Below, one piece after another: positions 16,234-23,800 of a stretch of 64,000 nucleotides of DNA. Each line of letters opens with the position of its first letter. The stretch's first letter is position 1. Where the stretch lies: assembly GCA_965248395.1 (NCBI GenBank), contig OZ252103.1:372001-436000 (forward strand). The letters are read 5' to 3'. The notes below the pieces were generated by a model. The model saw only the letters and a list, made by a program, of their open reading frames with translations, searched no databases and was not told the DNA's origin. This stretch comes from JAAXHH01 sp965248395 (GTDB taxonomy: Bacteria > JAAXHH01). Made by a program: the position numbers and the translations under genes.

Positions 16234-16554
16234 CTATTCCAGAAAGAAAACCTGTTCCAGCGGTACCATACTCTCGTCGGCGTGCTTGCCGCCGAGATTC
16301 TCGAAGTAGGGCGCCATGAATTCCTGCCAGCGCTTGTTGACTTCCTTCTCGGCCATCGTGGCCAGTGCCTTTTCGAAATCCTCTGTCTCGGTGTAACCGA
16401 ACAGCAGCCCGTCTTCGCGCATGAACAGCGAGTAGTTGCGCCATCCCGCTTCGCGCAGGGCGTCCAGCAATTCGGGCCAGACCTCCCGGTGATGCTTCTT
16501 GTAGTCTTCGATCATGTCTTCCTTGACCTTCAGGATGAACCCCACCCTCTGCAT
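16234..16554 (-). CDS. rhaM: L-rhamnose mutarotase
   Basis: A 106-residue protein of the RhaM/RhaU family, which interconverts the alpha and beta anomers of L-rhamnose. Family features are the start RVGFILKVKEDMIEDYKKHH with His22 at the position of the catalytic His of the E. coli enzyme, then EVWPELLDALREAG, NYSLFM, LLFGYTE, RWQEFM and the C-terminal LEQVFFLE. The length equals that of E. coli RhaM. The ATG at 16554 follows AAGGAG by 7 bases. It begins 12 bases after the PIG-L gene. No rhamnose isomerase or kinase is in the window. Confidence 0.9.
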   Translation of the reverse strand: MQRVGFILKVKEDMIEDYKKHHREVWPELLDALREAGWRNYSLFMREDGLLFGYTETEDFEKALATMAEKEVNKRWQEFMAPYFENLGGKHADESMVPLEQVFFLE

Positions 16555-16565
16555 GATGATCTCCT

Positions 16566-17426
16566 TCACGCTTCGTACTTGTAACTGACCCGTTCGATGT
16601 TTTCGTGGTCCGATCTGCGGGCTTGCTCGAGGGCATAAGACGACACCGGGAAGTAGTAATGGGTTTCGGCGTTGAGCGATATGAATCCCTCGGCGTAGGC
16701 TACGCCTCCAGCGCTGCCGAAAGCACCGTCGGAGGTCTCGATGCGCTTGCGTGCGTAGGCGCCGCCGTAGCCTTGGCTCACCAGGGCGTCCAGGGCCGCA
16801 AGTTTCTTGTCGACCACGTCCGTGATATCGATGAAGACATCGTTGTAGTAGCCGCCGCGGGCGTCCCACACGTTCCTCGGAAGACTCGCCGCGCCGCAGC
16901 CCCAGTAGAACACCTGCGCGACGCGATGGGGCGGACGACGGTCTCCCGGATCGACGGAACCTGCCAGCCCCATGGCGAGCATCACGATGCGTCCGGCCAC
17001 GGCGTGGGGGTTCCAAGTGCCGCCGCCCTCGTCGGGGAAATGGGTGAGGATGATATCCGGCTTCAATTCCCGCAGCAGACGGGCGAGCTGGCGGACGACG
17101 GGCCGTTCCGGTAGCAGCACGGCATCGTCCGCGCCCAGGAAATAGACGTCCTCGACGCCGAGGGCGCGGCACGCCGAGCGCACCTCTTCCGCCTTCACGT
17201 CGGACCGTTCCGCCATCATTTGCTTCAGCGTATCCCCGTCCGGCACTTCGTCCGCGTGGAACATCTCGTCGCTGATTACCTTGTCGTACACGCGGGCCCC
17301 GTGGGTCAGCACCACGCATCCCACCCAGTCGCCGCGGGCCGTGTGATGGGCCATGGCGCCGCCGGACTGGTCGAAAATATCGGCCGGATGCGCGCCGATG
17401 GACAGAATACGAAGCCTATCGCTCAT
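16566..17426 (-). CDS. PIG-L family deacetylase-like protein with variant HPAD motif
   Basis: A 286-residue PIG-L/LmbE family protein. The first motif reads GAHPAD instead of the usual AHPDD, so the metal His and second Asp are present but the Asp that acts as general base in MshB-type enzymes is Ala (codons cat ccg gcc gat). GGGTWNPHAVAG supplies the later metal-binding His. The segment ILTHFPDEGGG is typical. Members remove acetyl groups from N-acetyl sugars. The frame extends to 17642, but homology begins at MSDRLRILSIG, so 17426 is used. It is divergent from the MFS gene and upstream of rhaM. Confidence 0.85.
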   Translation of the reverse strand: MSDRLRILSIGAHPADIFDQSGGAMAHHTARGDWVGCVVLTHGARVYDKVISDEMFHADEVPDGDTLKQMMAERSDVKAEEVRSACRALGVEDVYFLGADDAVLLPERPVVRQLARLLRELKPDIILTHFPDEGGGTWNPHAVAGRIVMLAMGLAGSVDPGDRRPPHRVAQVFYWGCGAASLPRNVWDARGGYYNDVFIDITDVVDKKLAALDALVSQGYGGAYARKRIETSDGAFGSAGGVAYAEGFISLNAETHYYFPVSSYALEQARRSDHENIERVSYKYEA

Positions 17427-17651
17427 GACGACAATCCCATGTTTCGAGAAGGCGTTATCAAGGTGTGTGAACGGGTATTGGGAACGCTTGACTGTGGCCG
17501 ATAGAAAGGCTTTCTTGTCCAGGGTCACCGACGGACCGGATGATCGGTATTCGATGAAGAGATCCGGTGTTGCGGTGCAGTAGAAAGTATAGATATTCCG
17601 GAATATAGAGCGTCCCACCCGCTCGTCAATAGGTTTTCCCACAGGGCATTC
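17427..17651. promoter_or_regulatory. Divergent promoter region with a 14-base palindrome
   Basis: These 225 bases separate the divergent PIG-L and MFS genes and must hold both promoters. A perfect palindrome ATATTCCGGAATAT lies at 17593-17606, about 45 bases before the MFS start, and is a candidate operator. I could not assign clear -35/-10 pairs. Confidence 0.35.
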
Positions 17652-18881
17652 ATGCTCGCACGCCTTGGCTCACGCTGGAAAGCGGTCGAACTGCTTTCCT
17701 TTCCTGATTTCCGATACCTCTGGATATCCAGCAGCATCTGGTGGCAGGCCCGCTGGATGGAAGAACTGATCGTCGGATGGGTCGTGTTGGAACTGACCGA
17801 CTCGGCCGGCATGGTAGCGCTGGTCAGTTTCTGCCGCATGGCTCCCTTCATGCTGTTCGGTCCCTTCTTCAACACCGTGCTGCGGTACATGAGCTACCGG
17901 TGGCTGATCGTCAACGCGCAATTCATCAACTGTGCCATCAACGGCCTGTTCTGGATTCTCGCCTTCCTGGGCGATCTCGCCTTCTGGCACATCGTGCTCG
18001 GTTCCATCTGCATCGGTTTCGGCGGCGCCTACGACTGGTCCTCACGCCGGGCGCTGATCCCGGACCTGGTAGGCAAAGACCGAACGACGGACGCCATGGT
18101 GCTGGAGACCGTGCCGCAGAACATCTCCCGCTTGATAGGACCGCTGATGAGCGGCCTCCTGCTCGAATACGCGGGGACGAAGGGTGGGTTCCTGGCGCTA
18201 TTCCTCTTGTACACATTGCAGATCGTCGTCATAGTCCGGCTGTCCGCCGAAACGAGCCGCACGGACCGGAAGAAAAGCCGGCTCGCCCCCTGGAAGGATC
18301 TGCTCCTCGCCTTCCGGTATTCCCGCCGGAATCCACGGATCTCGGGCGTGCTGACCGTTACGTTTCTCATGAACGCCTTTGCTTTTTCCTACCAGGTCCT
18401 GCTGCCCGTATTTGTCCGGGACGTCCTCTTACTCGGCCCCCTCGAACTGGGTATTCTCGGATCGGGAGTGGGTATCGGTTCGATCCTGGGCATCGTCCTG
18501 ATCGATCGGCTGGGACAGTACTACCGGGACGGCATGGTGTTCACGATCAGTTCCCTGCTCAACGCCGCGGCTACTTTGATATTTGCCTTCTCGACGTCCT
18601 TTCCGCTTTCCCTGGCCATGCTGATCCTGGTGGGTGTCGGCCAGACCGGGTTCGGCGTCATGCAGTCTTCGATCATCCTGCGCTCGTCCAGCGACGCGAT
18701 GCGGGCCCGGGTCATGGGTCTGCTCGTGCTCGCCATTGGAGGCGGCCCGCCCGGCCGGCTGCTGGTCGGAACGCTGGCCGGCGTCGTCGGGGCTCCCCTG
18801 GCTCTGTCGCTATGCGCCAGCGTCGCCACCATGGGGGTGTTGGGCGTGCTGTGGCGTCTGACCGGTTTGCGAAGGAATTGA
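17652..18881 (+). CDS. MFS transporter (EntS-like exporter family)
   Basis: A 409-residue membrane protein with about 11-12 hydrophobic segments and the MFS pattern: FPDFRYLWISSSIWWQARWM at the start, a cytoplasmic loop with SRRALIPDLVGKDRTTDA after helix 4, and a charged central loop (AETSRTDRKKSRLAPWKD) between the two six-helix halves. The RALIPDLV-type loop is characteristic of the MFS_3 group, which includes the enterobactin exporter EntS and macrolide efflux proteins. It probably exports a small molecule; the substrate is not evident. It is transcribed alone, divergent from the PIG-L gene and convergent with the enolase-family gene. Confidence 0.88.
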   Translation: MLARLGSRWKAVELLSFPDFRYLWISSSIWWQARWMEELIVGWVVLELTDSAGMVALVSFCRMAPFMLFGPFFNTVLRYMSYRWLIVNAQFINCAINGLFWILAFLGDLAFWHIVLGSICIGFGGAYDWSSRRALIPDLVGKDRTTDAMVLETVPQNISRLIGPLMSGLLLEYAGTKGGFLALFLLYTLQIVVIVRLSAETSRTDRKKSRLAPWKDLLLAFRYSRRNPRISGVLTVTFLMNAFAFSYQVLLPVFVRDVLLLGPLELGILGSGVGIGSILGIVLIDRLGQYYRDGMVFTISSLLNAAATLIFAFSTSFPLSLAMLILVGVGQTGFGVMQSSIILRSSSDAMRARVMGLLVLAIGGGPPGRLLVGTLAGVVGAPLALSLCASVATMGVLGVLWRLTGLRRN

Positions 18882-18890
18882 CGATCGCGG

Positions 18891-20273
18891 CTATCGAAGC
18901 AAACCCATTCGATCCTTGCGCCAACCCAGCGCGTCGAGATGGGTCGCCCGGATGCCTTCGATATGCCGGGTGTGCAGCGCCTGCTTCTCCTCCGTCCACC
19001 GGTACTGCTCCAGCAGGTCGGCGTCCAGTTCGATCCCCAGTCCGGGCCCCTCGGGGACCCGCAGGCATCCGTCCTCGTAGCGCATCTTCCCTCCCTTGAT
19101 GACGTCGCCGACCCACTGGTTGTAATGGGCGTCGATGCCGTGGAGGGACATGGGCATGGTCCCGTTGCCGAAGACGATGTGGTACGGGATGTCGTAGGGA
19201 AAGGCGAAGGCGGCGATGTGCAGGCGGATGGCGGTCCCGGGACCCAGTTCGTAGGCGCTGTGCATGCCCAGTTCCATACCCATGTACCGGGCGGTGTCGT
19301 AGTACCGCTTGAGGGCCAGCGGCCCCGCGTAGGCATCCGGAGCGGATACGTCGGCGGGCACGTGGCGGCGCATGACCTCGAGGTCCAGCGGCTGGTCCAG
19401 GGTCTCGTCGCCGTACCTGCCGGACACGCGTGCGCCGTAGGGACGAGGCGCCGTTTCCCGTTTCAGCGGAGGCAGCCAGACATGGGAGGAAATCGGGATG
19501 CTGCTCATGATCCGCAGCCGGTGTCCGGCGCGGAAGATGTTCTCGAACCGGCCGCCCACCGGTTCTTCGATCCATTCGATCCTGCAATCGTCGACCCCCT
19601 GCATGAACCTAAGCGCCTCGCTCTCGCTCCACGACGCGTGGGGGTCGACGCGGATATCGACATCGTAGCCGACCTGGTCGCGGATGTTGTGGATCAGTTC
19701 GGTGTAGCGCATGGGCTCGAAATCGCACATGGACAGCTTGATGATGCGGAAGCCCTCGTCTTCCATCAGTGACTTCACGTACCGCGGATAGGATTCGAAG
19801 GTTACCTCGTTTCCCCCGTGCACATCCGGGAAACGGTACCATGTATAGGCGGCAATGGGAACCTTCGTGACTACCGGTGTATCGAGATCGAACACGTCAC
19901 GCAGGTATTGATATAGGGGCTTCCCCGCGATCTTGCCGGCGAAATCCCAGTAGGCGAGACCCAGCAGGCCCCGGATCTCCGGATCGAAGGGGTTCCTGCC
20001 CAGGACCTGCGGCCGCAGTTCATCGGCCCCGCCGGAAACGCCCTCCGCCACGCCCACCAGGCCCTGGTCGGTCTCGAACTCGGCGAAGGAGAAGCCCTCT
20101 GCGGACCCGTCCCACCGCTTGGTGCCCCGCCACGGCATCAGCACCCGGTAGGTGCGCACATCGGTGATCTTCAACCCGGCCGCATAGCCGCCCGCGTTGA
20201 TGTAGCCCTGGCGGGCCTTGATATCCGCTACGGCCTCCCGGTCGAAGGCGGCAATGGCGTCGACGTCATACAT
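18891..20273 (-). CDS. Enolase-superfamily sugar acid dehydratase-like protein (mandelate racemase/muconate lactonizing group)
   Basis: A 460-residue enolase-superfamily protein. The capping domain begins LKITDVRTYRVLMPWRGT, and the barrel shows FRIIKLSM on the KxK strand, VDIRVDPHASW with the first metal Asp, and IEWIEEPVGG with the second metal ligand. GMELGMHSAYELGPGTA near the end resembles the region carrying the catalytic His in glucarate-dehydratase-like members. It is longer than classical mandelate racemase. The likely role is dehydration of a sugar acid, fitting the nearby mutarotase and isomerases. The start at 20273 (MYDVDAIAAF) is chosen because the longer frame runs into vapC; the two genes overlap by 8 bases. 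Confidence 0.83.
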   Translation of the reverse strand: MYDVDAIAAFDREAVADIKARQGYINAGGYAAGLKITDVRTYRVLMPWRGTKRWDGSAEGFSFAEFETDQGLVGVAEGVSGGADELRPQVLGRNPFDPEIRGLLGLAYWDFAGKIAGKPLYQYLRDVFDLDTPVVTKVPIAAYTWYRFPDVHGGNEVTFESYPRYVKSLMEDEGFRIIKLSMCDFEPMRYTELIHNIRDQVGYDVDIRVDPHASWSESEALRFMQGVDDCRIEWIEEPVGGRFENIFRAGHRLRIMSSIPISSHVWLPPLKRETAPRPYGARVSGRYGDETLDQPLDLEVMRRHVPADVSAPDAYAGPLALKRYYDTARYMGMELGMHSAYELGPGTAIRLHIAAFAFPYDIPYHIVFGNGTMPMSLHGIDAHYNQWVGDVIKGGKMRYEDGCLRVPEGPGLGIELDADLLEQYRWTEEKQALHTRHIEGIRATHLDALGWRKDRMGLLR

Positions 20274-20685
20274 GGTGAGGTCCCTTCTCGATTGGATTGA
20301 GCGACTGCACATTGAACGGCGCGAAGTCATCGGTATTCAGGGTTACGACGATCAACCGGTGGACCTCCGCCGTCGCCGCAATCATGGCGGCCGTCGCCAG
20401 GGCATCCCATCGCCGGTGCATAAACCGGGCCCACACGCGCAGGACGGCGGCGTCCAGGGTCAGCAGGTTGCTGGTTGCCACCACCCTTTCGAGCCAGCTT
20501 TCGAGTGCTGCAGCCCTGTCCGGATCCCGCTCCCGAGCGACCTCGATGCCGGCCTGGATCTCACCCACGGTCAAGGTGGACAGGTAAAGCCGTTTAGCGT
20601 CCACCCCCGAAAGCCAATCGGTCACACCGCGATGAGGACATGGACGGCGTAATTCCGAAACTACACTGGTATCCAGTAGATACAC
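20266..20685 (-). CDS. vapC: PIN-domain toxin of a VapBC-type toxin-antitoxin pair
   Basis: A 139-residue PIN-domain ribonuclease, probably a type II toxin that cleaves RNA. The acidic metal-binding residues are visible: Asp5 in YLLDTSVVSEL, Glu in LTVGEIQAGIE, and the late acidic cluster with WDALATAAMIAATA and LNTDDF. The SVVSELRRP and GEIQAGIE segments resemble the FitB branch. It follows the antitoxin gene by four bases. Its last 8 bases overlap the start of the enolase-family gene, so toxin transcription may run into that metabolic gene. Confidence 0.88.
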   Translation of the reverse strand: MYLLDTSVVSELRRPCPHRGVTDWLSGVDAKRLYLSTLTVGEIQAGIEVARERDPDRAAALESWLERVVATSNLLTLDAAVLRVWARFMHRRWDALATAAMIAATAEVHRLIVVTLNTDDFAPFNVQSLNPIEKGPHHV

Positions 20686-20689
20686 GGGA

Positions 20690-20950
20690 CTATTCCAGGT
20701 TCGTCGACCGTCGATAGCGGCGTTTCTCCCGCAGCGGCGTCAGGGATTCGGTGCGCGCTTCGGGAGTCTGAAGAAGATCCTTCAAAACGGGACGCGCGGC
20801 GTGGACCATCCGCTCCCACTGGTCGATGGGGACAAGGACCGCGGTCACCACGCCCCGCTTGGTCACGGTCTGAGGCCCCTCCGTTTGGCTCGTCTCGAGG
20901 AGTTCGCTGAACCGCGCTTTTGCATCCTGTACCTGCCATTTCCTGCTCAT
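20690..20950 (-). CDS. Antitoxin, Phd/YefM family
   Basis: An 86-residue antitoxin of the Phd/YefM type. The N-terminal DNA-binding part reads WQVQDAKARFSELLE, then GPQTVTKRGVVTAVLVPIDQWERM, which is the classic family pattern. The C-terminal tail, rich in charged residues, would wrap and inhibit the PIN toxin encoded four bases downstream. The start at 20950 follows GGAGG; a frame start at 20965 would add only five residues. A palindromic operator lies just upstream at 20977-21005. Confidence 0.88.
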   Translation of the reverse strand: MSRKWQVQDAKARFSELLETSQTEGPQTVTKRGVVTAVLVPIDQWERMVHAARPVLKDLLQTPEARTESLTPLREKRRYRRSTNLE

Positions 20951-20976
20951 AAAGCCTCCAAACACGAGTGATTTAT

Positions 20977-21005
20977 CTAACTAGTCATATAACTAGTTAT
21001 GTTAG
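20977..21005. promoter_or_regulatory. Palindromic operator candidate of the VapBC-type operon
   Basis: Upstream of the antitoxin start lies an AT-rich element with two copies of TAACTAGT (20978-20985 and 20990-20997), 12 bases apart. The second copy is the centre of a perfect 12-base palindrome ATAACTAGTTAT at 20989-21000, and the outer bases CTAAC...GTTAG are again inverted. Phd/YefM antitoxins repress their own operons by binding such paired palindromes, so this is probably the autoregulatory site. The region also separates this operon from the divergent dioxygenase gene. Confidence 0.6.
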
Positions 21006-21201
21006 AGATGTCAAGGAAATCGAAGCGTTCTGCATTCACTGTCATACTAAAATCACTGTACCAGCCAGGACATGGTTCACCCGGCACTTCTCAGCCGTGT
21101 CGGGGACTAATACCTTGCGCTATCCTTTCATTGGCGTTTAATTCGGTTTTCAGCACCCCTGTACAATTTCGATTTAATCTTTCATCTGAAACGGAACCGG
21201 C

Positions 21202-22005
21202 ATGACCACCGAGACGACCTGCCTGGGCGGTCAGGTAGCGGACCCGGCGCATATCCAGGAATGGGTCGACACGTTCAACCAACAGGGCTTCCTGTTCCTT
21301 GAAAGCGTGCTGCCTGTTGACTGGTGTGAAGTCCTGCGCAGGGACCTGGACTACGGCCTGCGCGAGAATCCGAACGGACTGAATTCGGTCAGCGACAACA
21401 TGGCGCTGTGCCACCGCATGTTCGAATTCAGCGAGACGAACCTTCGGCTCTTCGACCTGGAACCCATCGTCAGTTTCGCCGAGGCGCTGGTGGCCGAGAA
21501 CTGCCACGTGATCCACAACAACTCCTTCGTTACCCGTCCCGGGGGGTTCTTCCGGTGGCACCAGGACGACAAGCCCCATTTCCTGGTGACGGCAGGCGAA
21601 GCGCCTGCGAACGTACGTCTGCCGGTACTCTTCTTCACCTGCAACTACTACCTGACCGACGTCATCGAACCCGAACACGGCGGCACGGAGGTCATTCCGG
21701 GTTCCCACCTCTTCGGACGACCCTGCGTCGATTCACTTGAAGGAACAGAGTGGGAGGACCGGATCCACTACAACCTCGGTCCGGCTGGCTCTGTCGTCAT
21801 GTTCAACAACCAGGTCTGGCATCGCGGCGGACCGAACCGGAGCGACCGGACGCGGTACATCACCCAGGTCACCTACGGACGACGCGCGATCGGCCACAAG
21901 TACTTCCCTTTCATCAACTATAACATGCCCGAACACGTTTACCAGGACGTGGACCCGCGCCGGAGACGCCTGCTCGGGTTCCTGGAGCACGGCGCGTACG
22001 GTTGA
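21202..22005 (+). CDS. Phytanoyl-CoA dioxygenase family protein (first of four)
   Basis: A 267-residue Fe(II)/2-oxoglutarate-dependent dioxygenase of the PhyH family. The metal triad is visible: His120 and Asp122 in RWHQDD, and a distal His at about 207 in VWHRGG; the Arg of SDRTRY would bind 2-oxoglutarate. The segment GGTEVIPGSHL before the distal His is typical. PhyH relatives hydroxylate varied small molecules and secondary metabolites, so phytanoyl-CoA itself is not implied. It starts a plus-strand run with the isomerase and amidohydrolase genes, which hints at a shared catabolic pathway. Confidence 0.88.
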   Translation: MTTETTCLGGQVADPAHIQEWVDTFNQQGFLFLESVLPVDWCEVLRRDLDYGLRENPNGLNSVSDNMALCHRMFEFSETNLRLFDLEPIVSFAEALVAENCHVIHNNSFVTRPGGFFRWHQDDKPHFLVTAGEAPANVRLPVLFFTCNYYLTDVIEPEHGGTEVIPGSHLFGRPCVDSLEGTEWEDRIHYNLGPAGSVVMFNNQVWHRGGPNRSDRTRYITQVTYGRRAIGHKYFPFINYNMPEHVYQDVDPRRRRLLGFLEHGAYG

Positions 22006-22084
22006 TTCCGCGCGTCGGACAGTCGTGGAAGTTACTACCGTTTCAGGCACGATTACAGCCACGAGCGAGACATAGGAGACTTTC

Positions 22085-22846
22085 ATGAGCTCGATCAGGC
22101 AGTCCATCTGTTTCGGATGCTTCAACCGGGGTGGGGTCACGCCGAAATCGCTGGTCCGGGAAGTGGCGCGAATTGGCTACGCTTCCGTGGAGATGCTGCC
22201 CCGGGAGCACTGGAACCTGGTCCGCGACGCTGGCATGGACATCGCCATCGTGGTGGGGCACGCTTCCCTGCCCGACGGCCTGAACAAGACCGAGAACCAC
22301 GACCGCATCGAAGACGAACTGCTGGCCAGCATGGACCTGGCCGTCGAGTACGGCATCCCCGGCCTGATCTGCTTCTCGGGCAACCGGGAGGGCAAATCGG
22401 ACGAGGAGGGGCGCGACAACTGCGTCGAGGGCCTGCTGCACGTCGCGAAGGCCGCCGAGGAGAAAGGCGTCACCCTGTCCATGGAGCTACTCAACAGCAA
22501 GGTGAACCACCCGGACTACCAGTGCGACTACACGGACTGGGGCGTGTCCGTTTGCGAAGGCGTAGGGTCTCCCCGGGTCAAGTTGCTATACGACATCTAC
22601 CACATGCAGATCATGGAAGGCGACCTGATCCGGACCATCCGGGACAACATCGACCACATCGGGCACTTTCACACCGCCGGCAACCCCGGGCGCAACGACA
22701 TCGACAAAACGCAGGAAATCTATTACCCGCCCGTCATGCGCGCCATCGCGGAGACCGGTTACACGGGGTTCGTCGGCCACGAGTTCGTTCCCCTGGGCGA
22801 CCCGCTGGCGGCAATGCAGGCCGCCTACGACACGTGCAGCGTCTGA
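22085..22846 (+). CDS. Hydroxypyruvate isomerase-like TIM barrel protein
   Basis: A 253-residue xylose-isomerase-like TIM barrel most like hydroxypyruvate isomerase. The pattern includes GYASVEMLP, IVVGHASLPDGLN, GIPGLICFSGNREG, LSMELLNSKVNHPDY with the metal Glu, KLLYDIYHMQIMEGD with Asp and His, IGHFHTAGNPGRN and GFVGHEFVP with the last Glu. These residues match the metal-binding and active-site set of the family. It would interconvert hydroxypyruvate and tartronate semialdehyde or a related keto-sugar. It lies between the dioxygenase and an amidohydrolase gene. Confidence 0.87.
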   Translation: MSSIRQSICFGCFNRGGVTPKSLVREVARIGYASVEMLPREHWNLVRDAGMDIAIVVGHASLPDGLNKTENHDRIEDELLASMDLAVEYGIPGLICFSGNREGKSDEEGRDNCVEGLLHVAKAAEEKGVTLSMELLNSKVNHPDYQCDYTDWGVSVCEGVGSPRVKLLYDIYHMQIMEGDLIRTIRDNIDHIGHFHTAGNPGRNDIDKTQEIYYPPVMRAIAETGYTGFVGHEFVPLGDPLAAMQAAYDTCSV

Positions 22847-22864
22847 TCAGAAAGGATCCTTCCA

Positions 22865-23710
22865 TTGATCGTGGATTCGCACGTGCACGCCTGGGAGATC
22901 GACCCGCCCCGGTACCCGGTGGGCCCAACCGCGCCGACCTGGACGTCCGAACCAGATGAACCCGGCACGGCGGACGAACTGATCGAGGACATGGACGCCA
23001 ACGGCGTGGATATGAGCATACTGGTGCAGACTTCATGGTCGACGTGGGACAACGGTTACATGGCCGATTCGAAGACCCGTTTCCCTGATCGTTTCGTCGG
23101 TCACGGCCTGATCGATCCACAGGATTTCGCGGGTAACACAGAGCAGGGGCGATACTGGATGGAAGACCGGGGGCTGGTCGGATTCCGTTTCCATCCTTTC
23201 TACTATCCGGATGAAAAGATCCTGGTGGACGAGCGTAACCGCCCCATGTGGGAGGAGCTCGCTTCGCGGGGAGCCGTAGTCCAGTTCCACATGAAGCCGT
23301 GGGACGCCGGCCAGGTCGAAGAGATCGCCGGACGCCATCCACATATGAATCTGATCATCGACCACATGGGATATCCCGAGCCGGAAACCGGCATGGACGC
23401 CTTCAGACCCATACTCGACCTGGCCCGGCATGAACGGATGTTTGTGAAGATATCAGACGTGAAGGGACGCTCCCTTGAAGCCTTCCCCTTCCGCGACATG
23501 CATCCCTACATCCGGGCGCTGCTGGACGCCTTCGGCGTGGAAAGGGCCATGTGGGGCACCGGTTACCCGGGCCATCACCGGGTTAAACACAACTGGCTCT
23601 CTCTCGCCGACGAACTGCGCCTGGTCCGGGAGGGATACGACTTCCTTACAGACGCTCAGAAAGACCGGTTGCTGGGTGGCACGGCGGTGGAGGTGTGGGG
23701 GTTGGGGTGA
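22865..23710 (+). CDS. Amidohydrolase-2 family (fuconolactonase-like) protein lacking the usual late Asp
   Basis: A 281-residue TIM-barrel metal-dependent hydrolase of the amidohydrolase-2 group (COG3618-like). The HxH motif is DSHVHAW at the N-terminus, VGFRFHPF and LIIDHMGYPEP follow, and the late region reads MWGTGYPGHHR where many family members have W-G-S-D-Y/W-P; the conserved Asp is Gly here. It starts with TTG at 22865, preceded by AAAGGA. Related enzymes open sugar lactones or decarboxylate aromatic acids. The position, 18 bases after the isomerase gene, supports a sugar-acid role. Catalysis may differ from the family norm. Confidence 0.85.
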   Translation: MIVDSHVHAWEIDPPRYPVGPTAPTWTSEPDEPGTADELIEDMDANGVDMSILVQTSWSTWDNGYMADSKTRFPDRFVGHGLIDPQDFAGNTEQGRYWMEDRGLVGFRFHPFYYPDEKILVDERNRPMWEELASRGAVVQFHMKPWDAGQVEEIAGRHPHMNLIIDHMGYPEPETGMDAFRPILDLARHERMFVKISDVKGRSLEAFPFRDMHPYIRALLDAFGVERAMWGTGYPGHHRVKHNWLSLADELRLVREGYDFLTDAQKDRLLGGTAVEVWGLG

Positions 23711-23800
23711 CAACGGATTTTGGTGAAGGTAAAATGGTTGGTGTTTGAAGTTCATCAGAGCGCAAAAGCGATCTTTCGTAGCTATTCGGGGAGAGATCGA

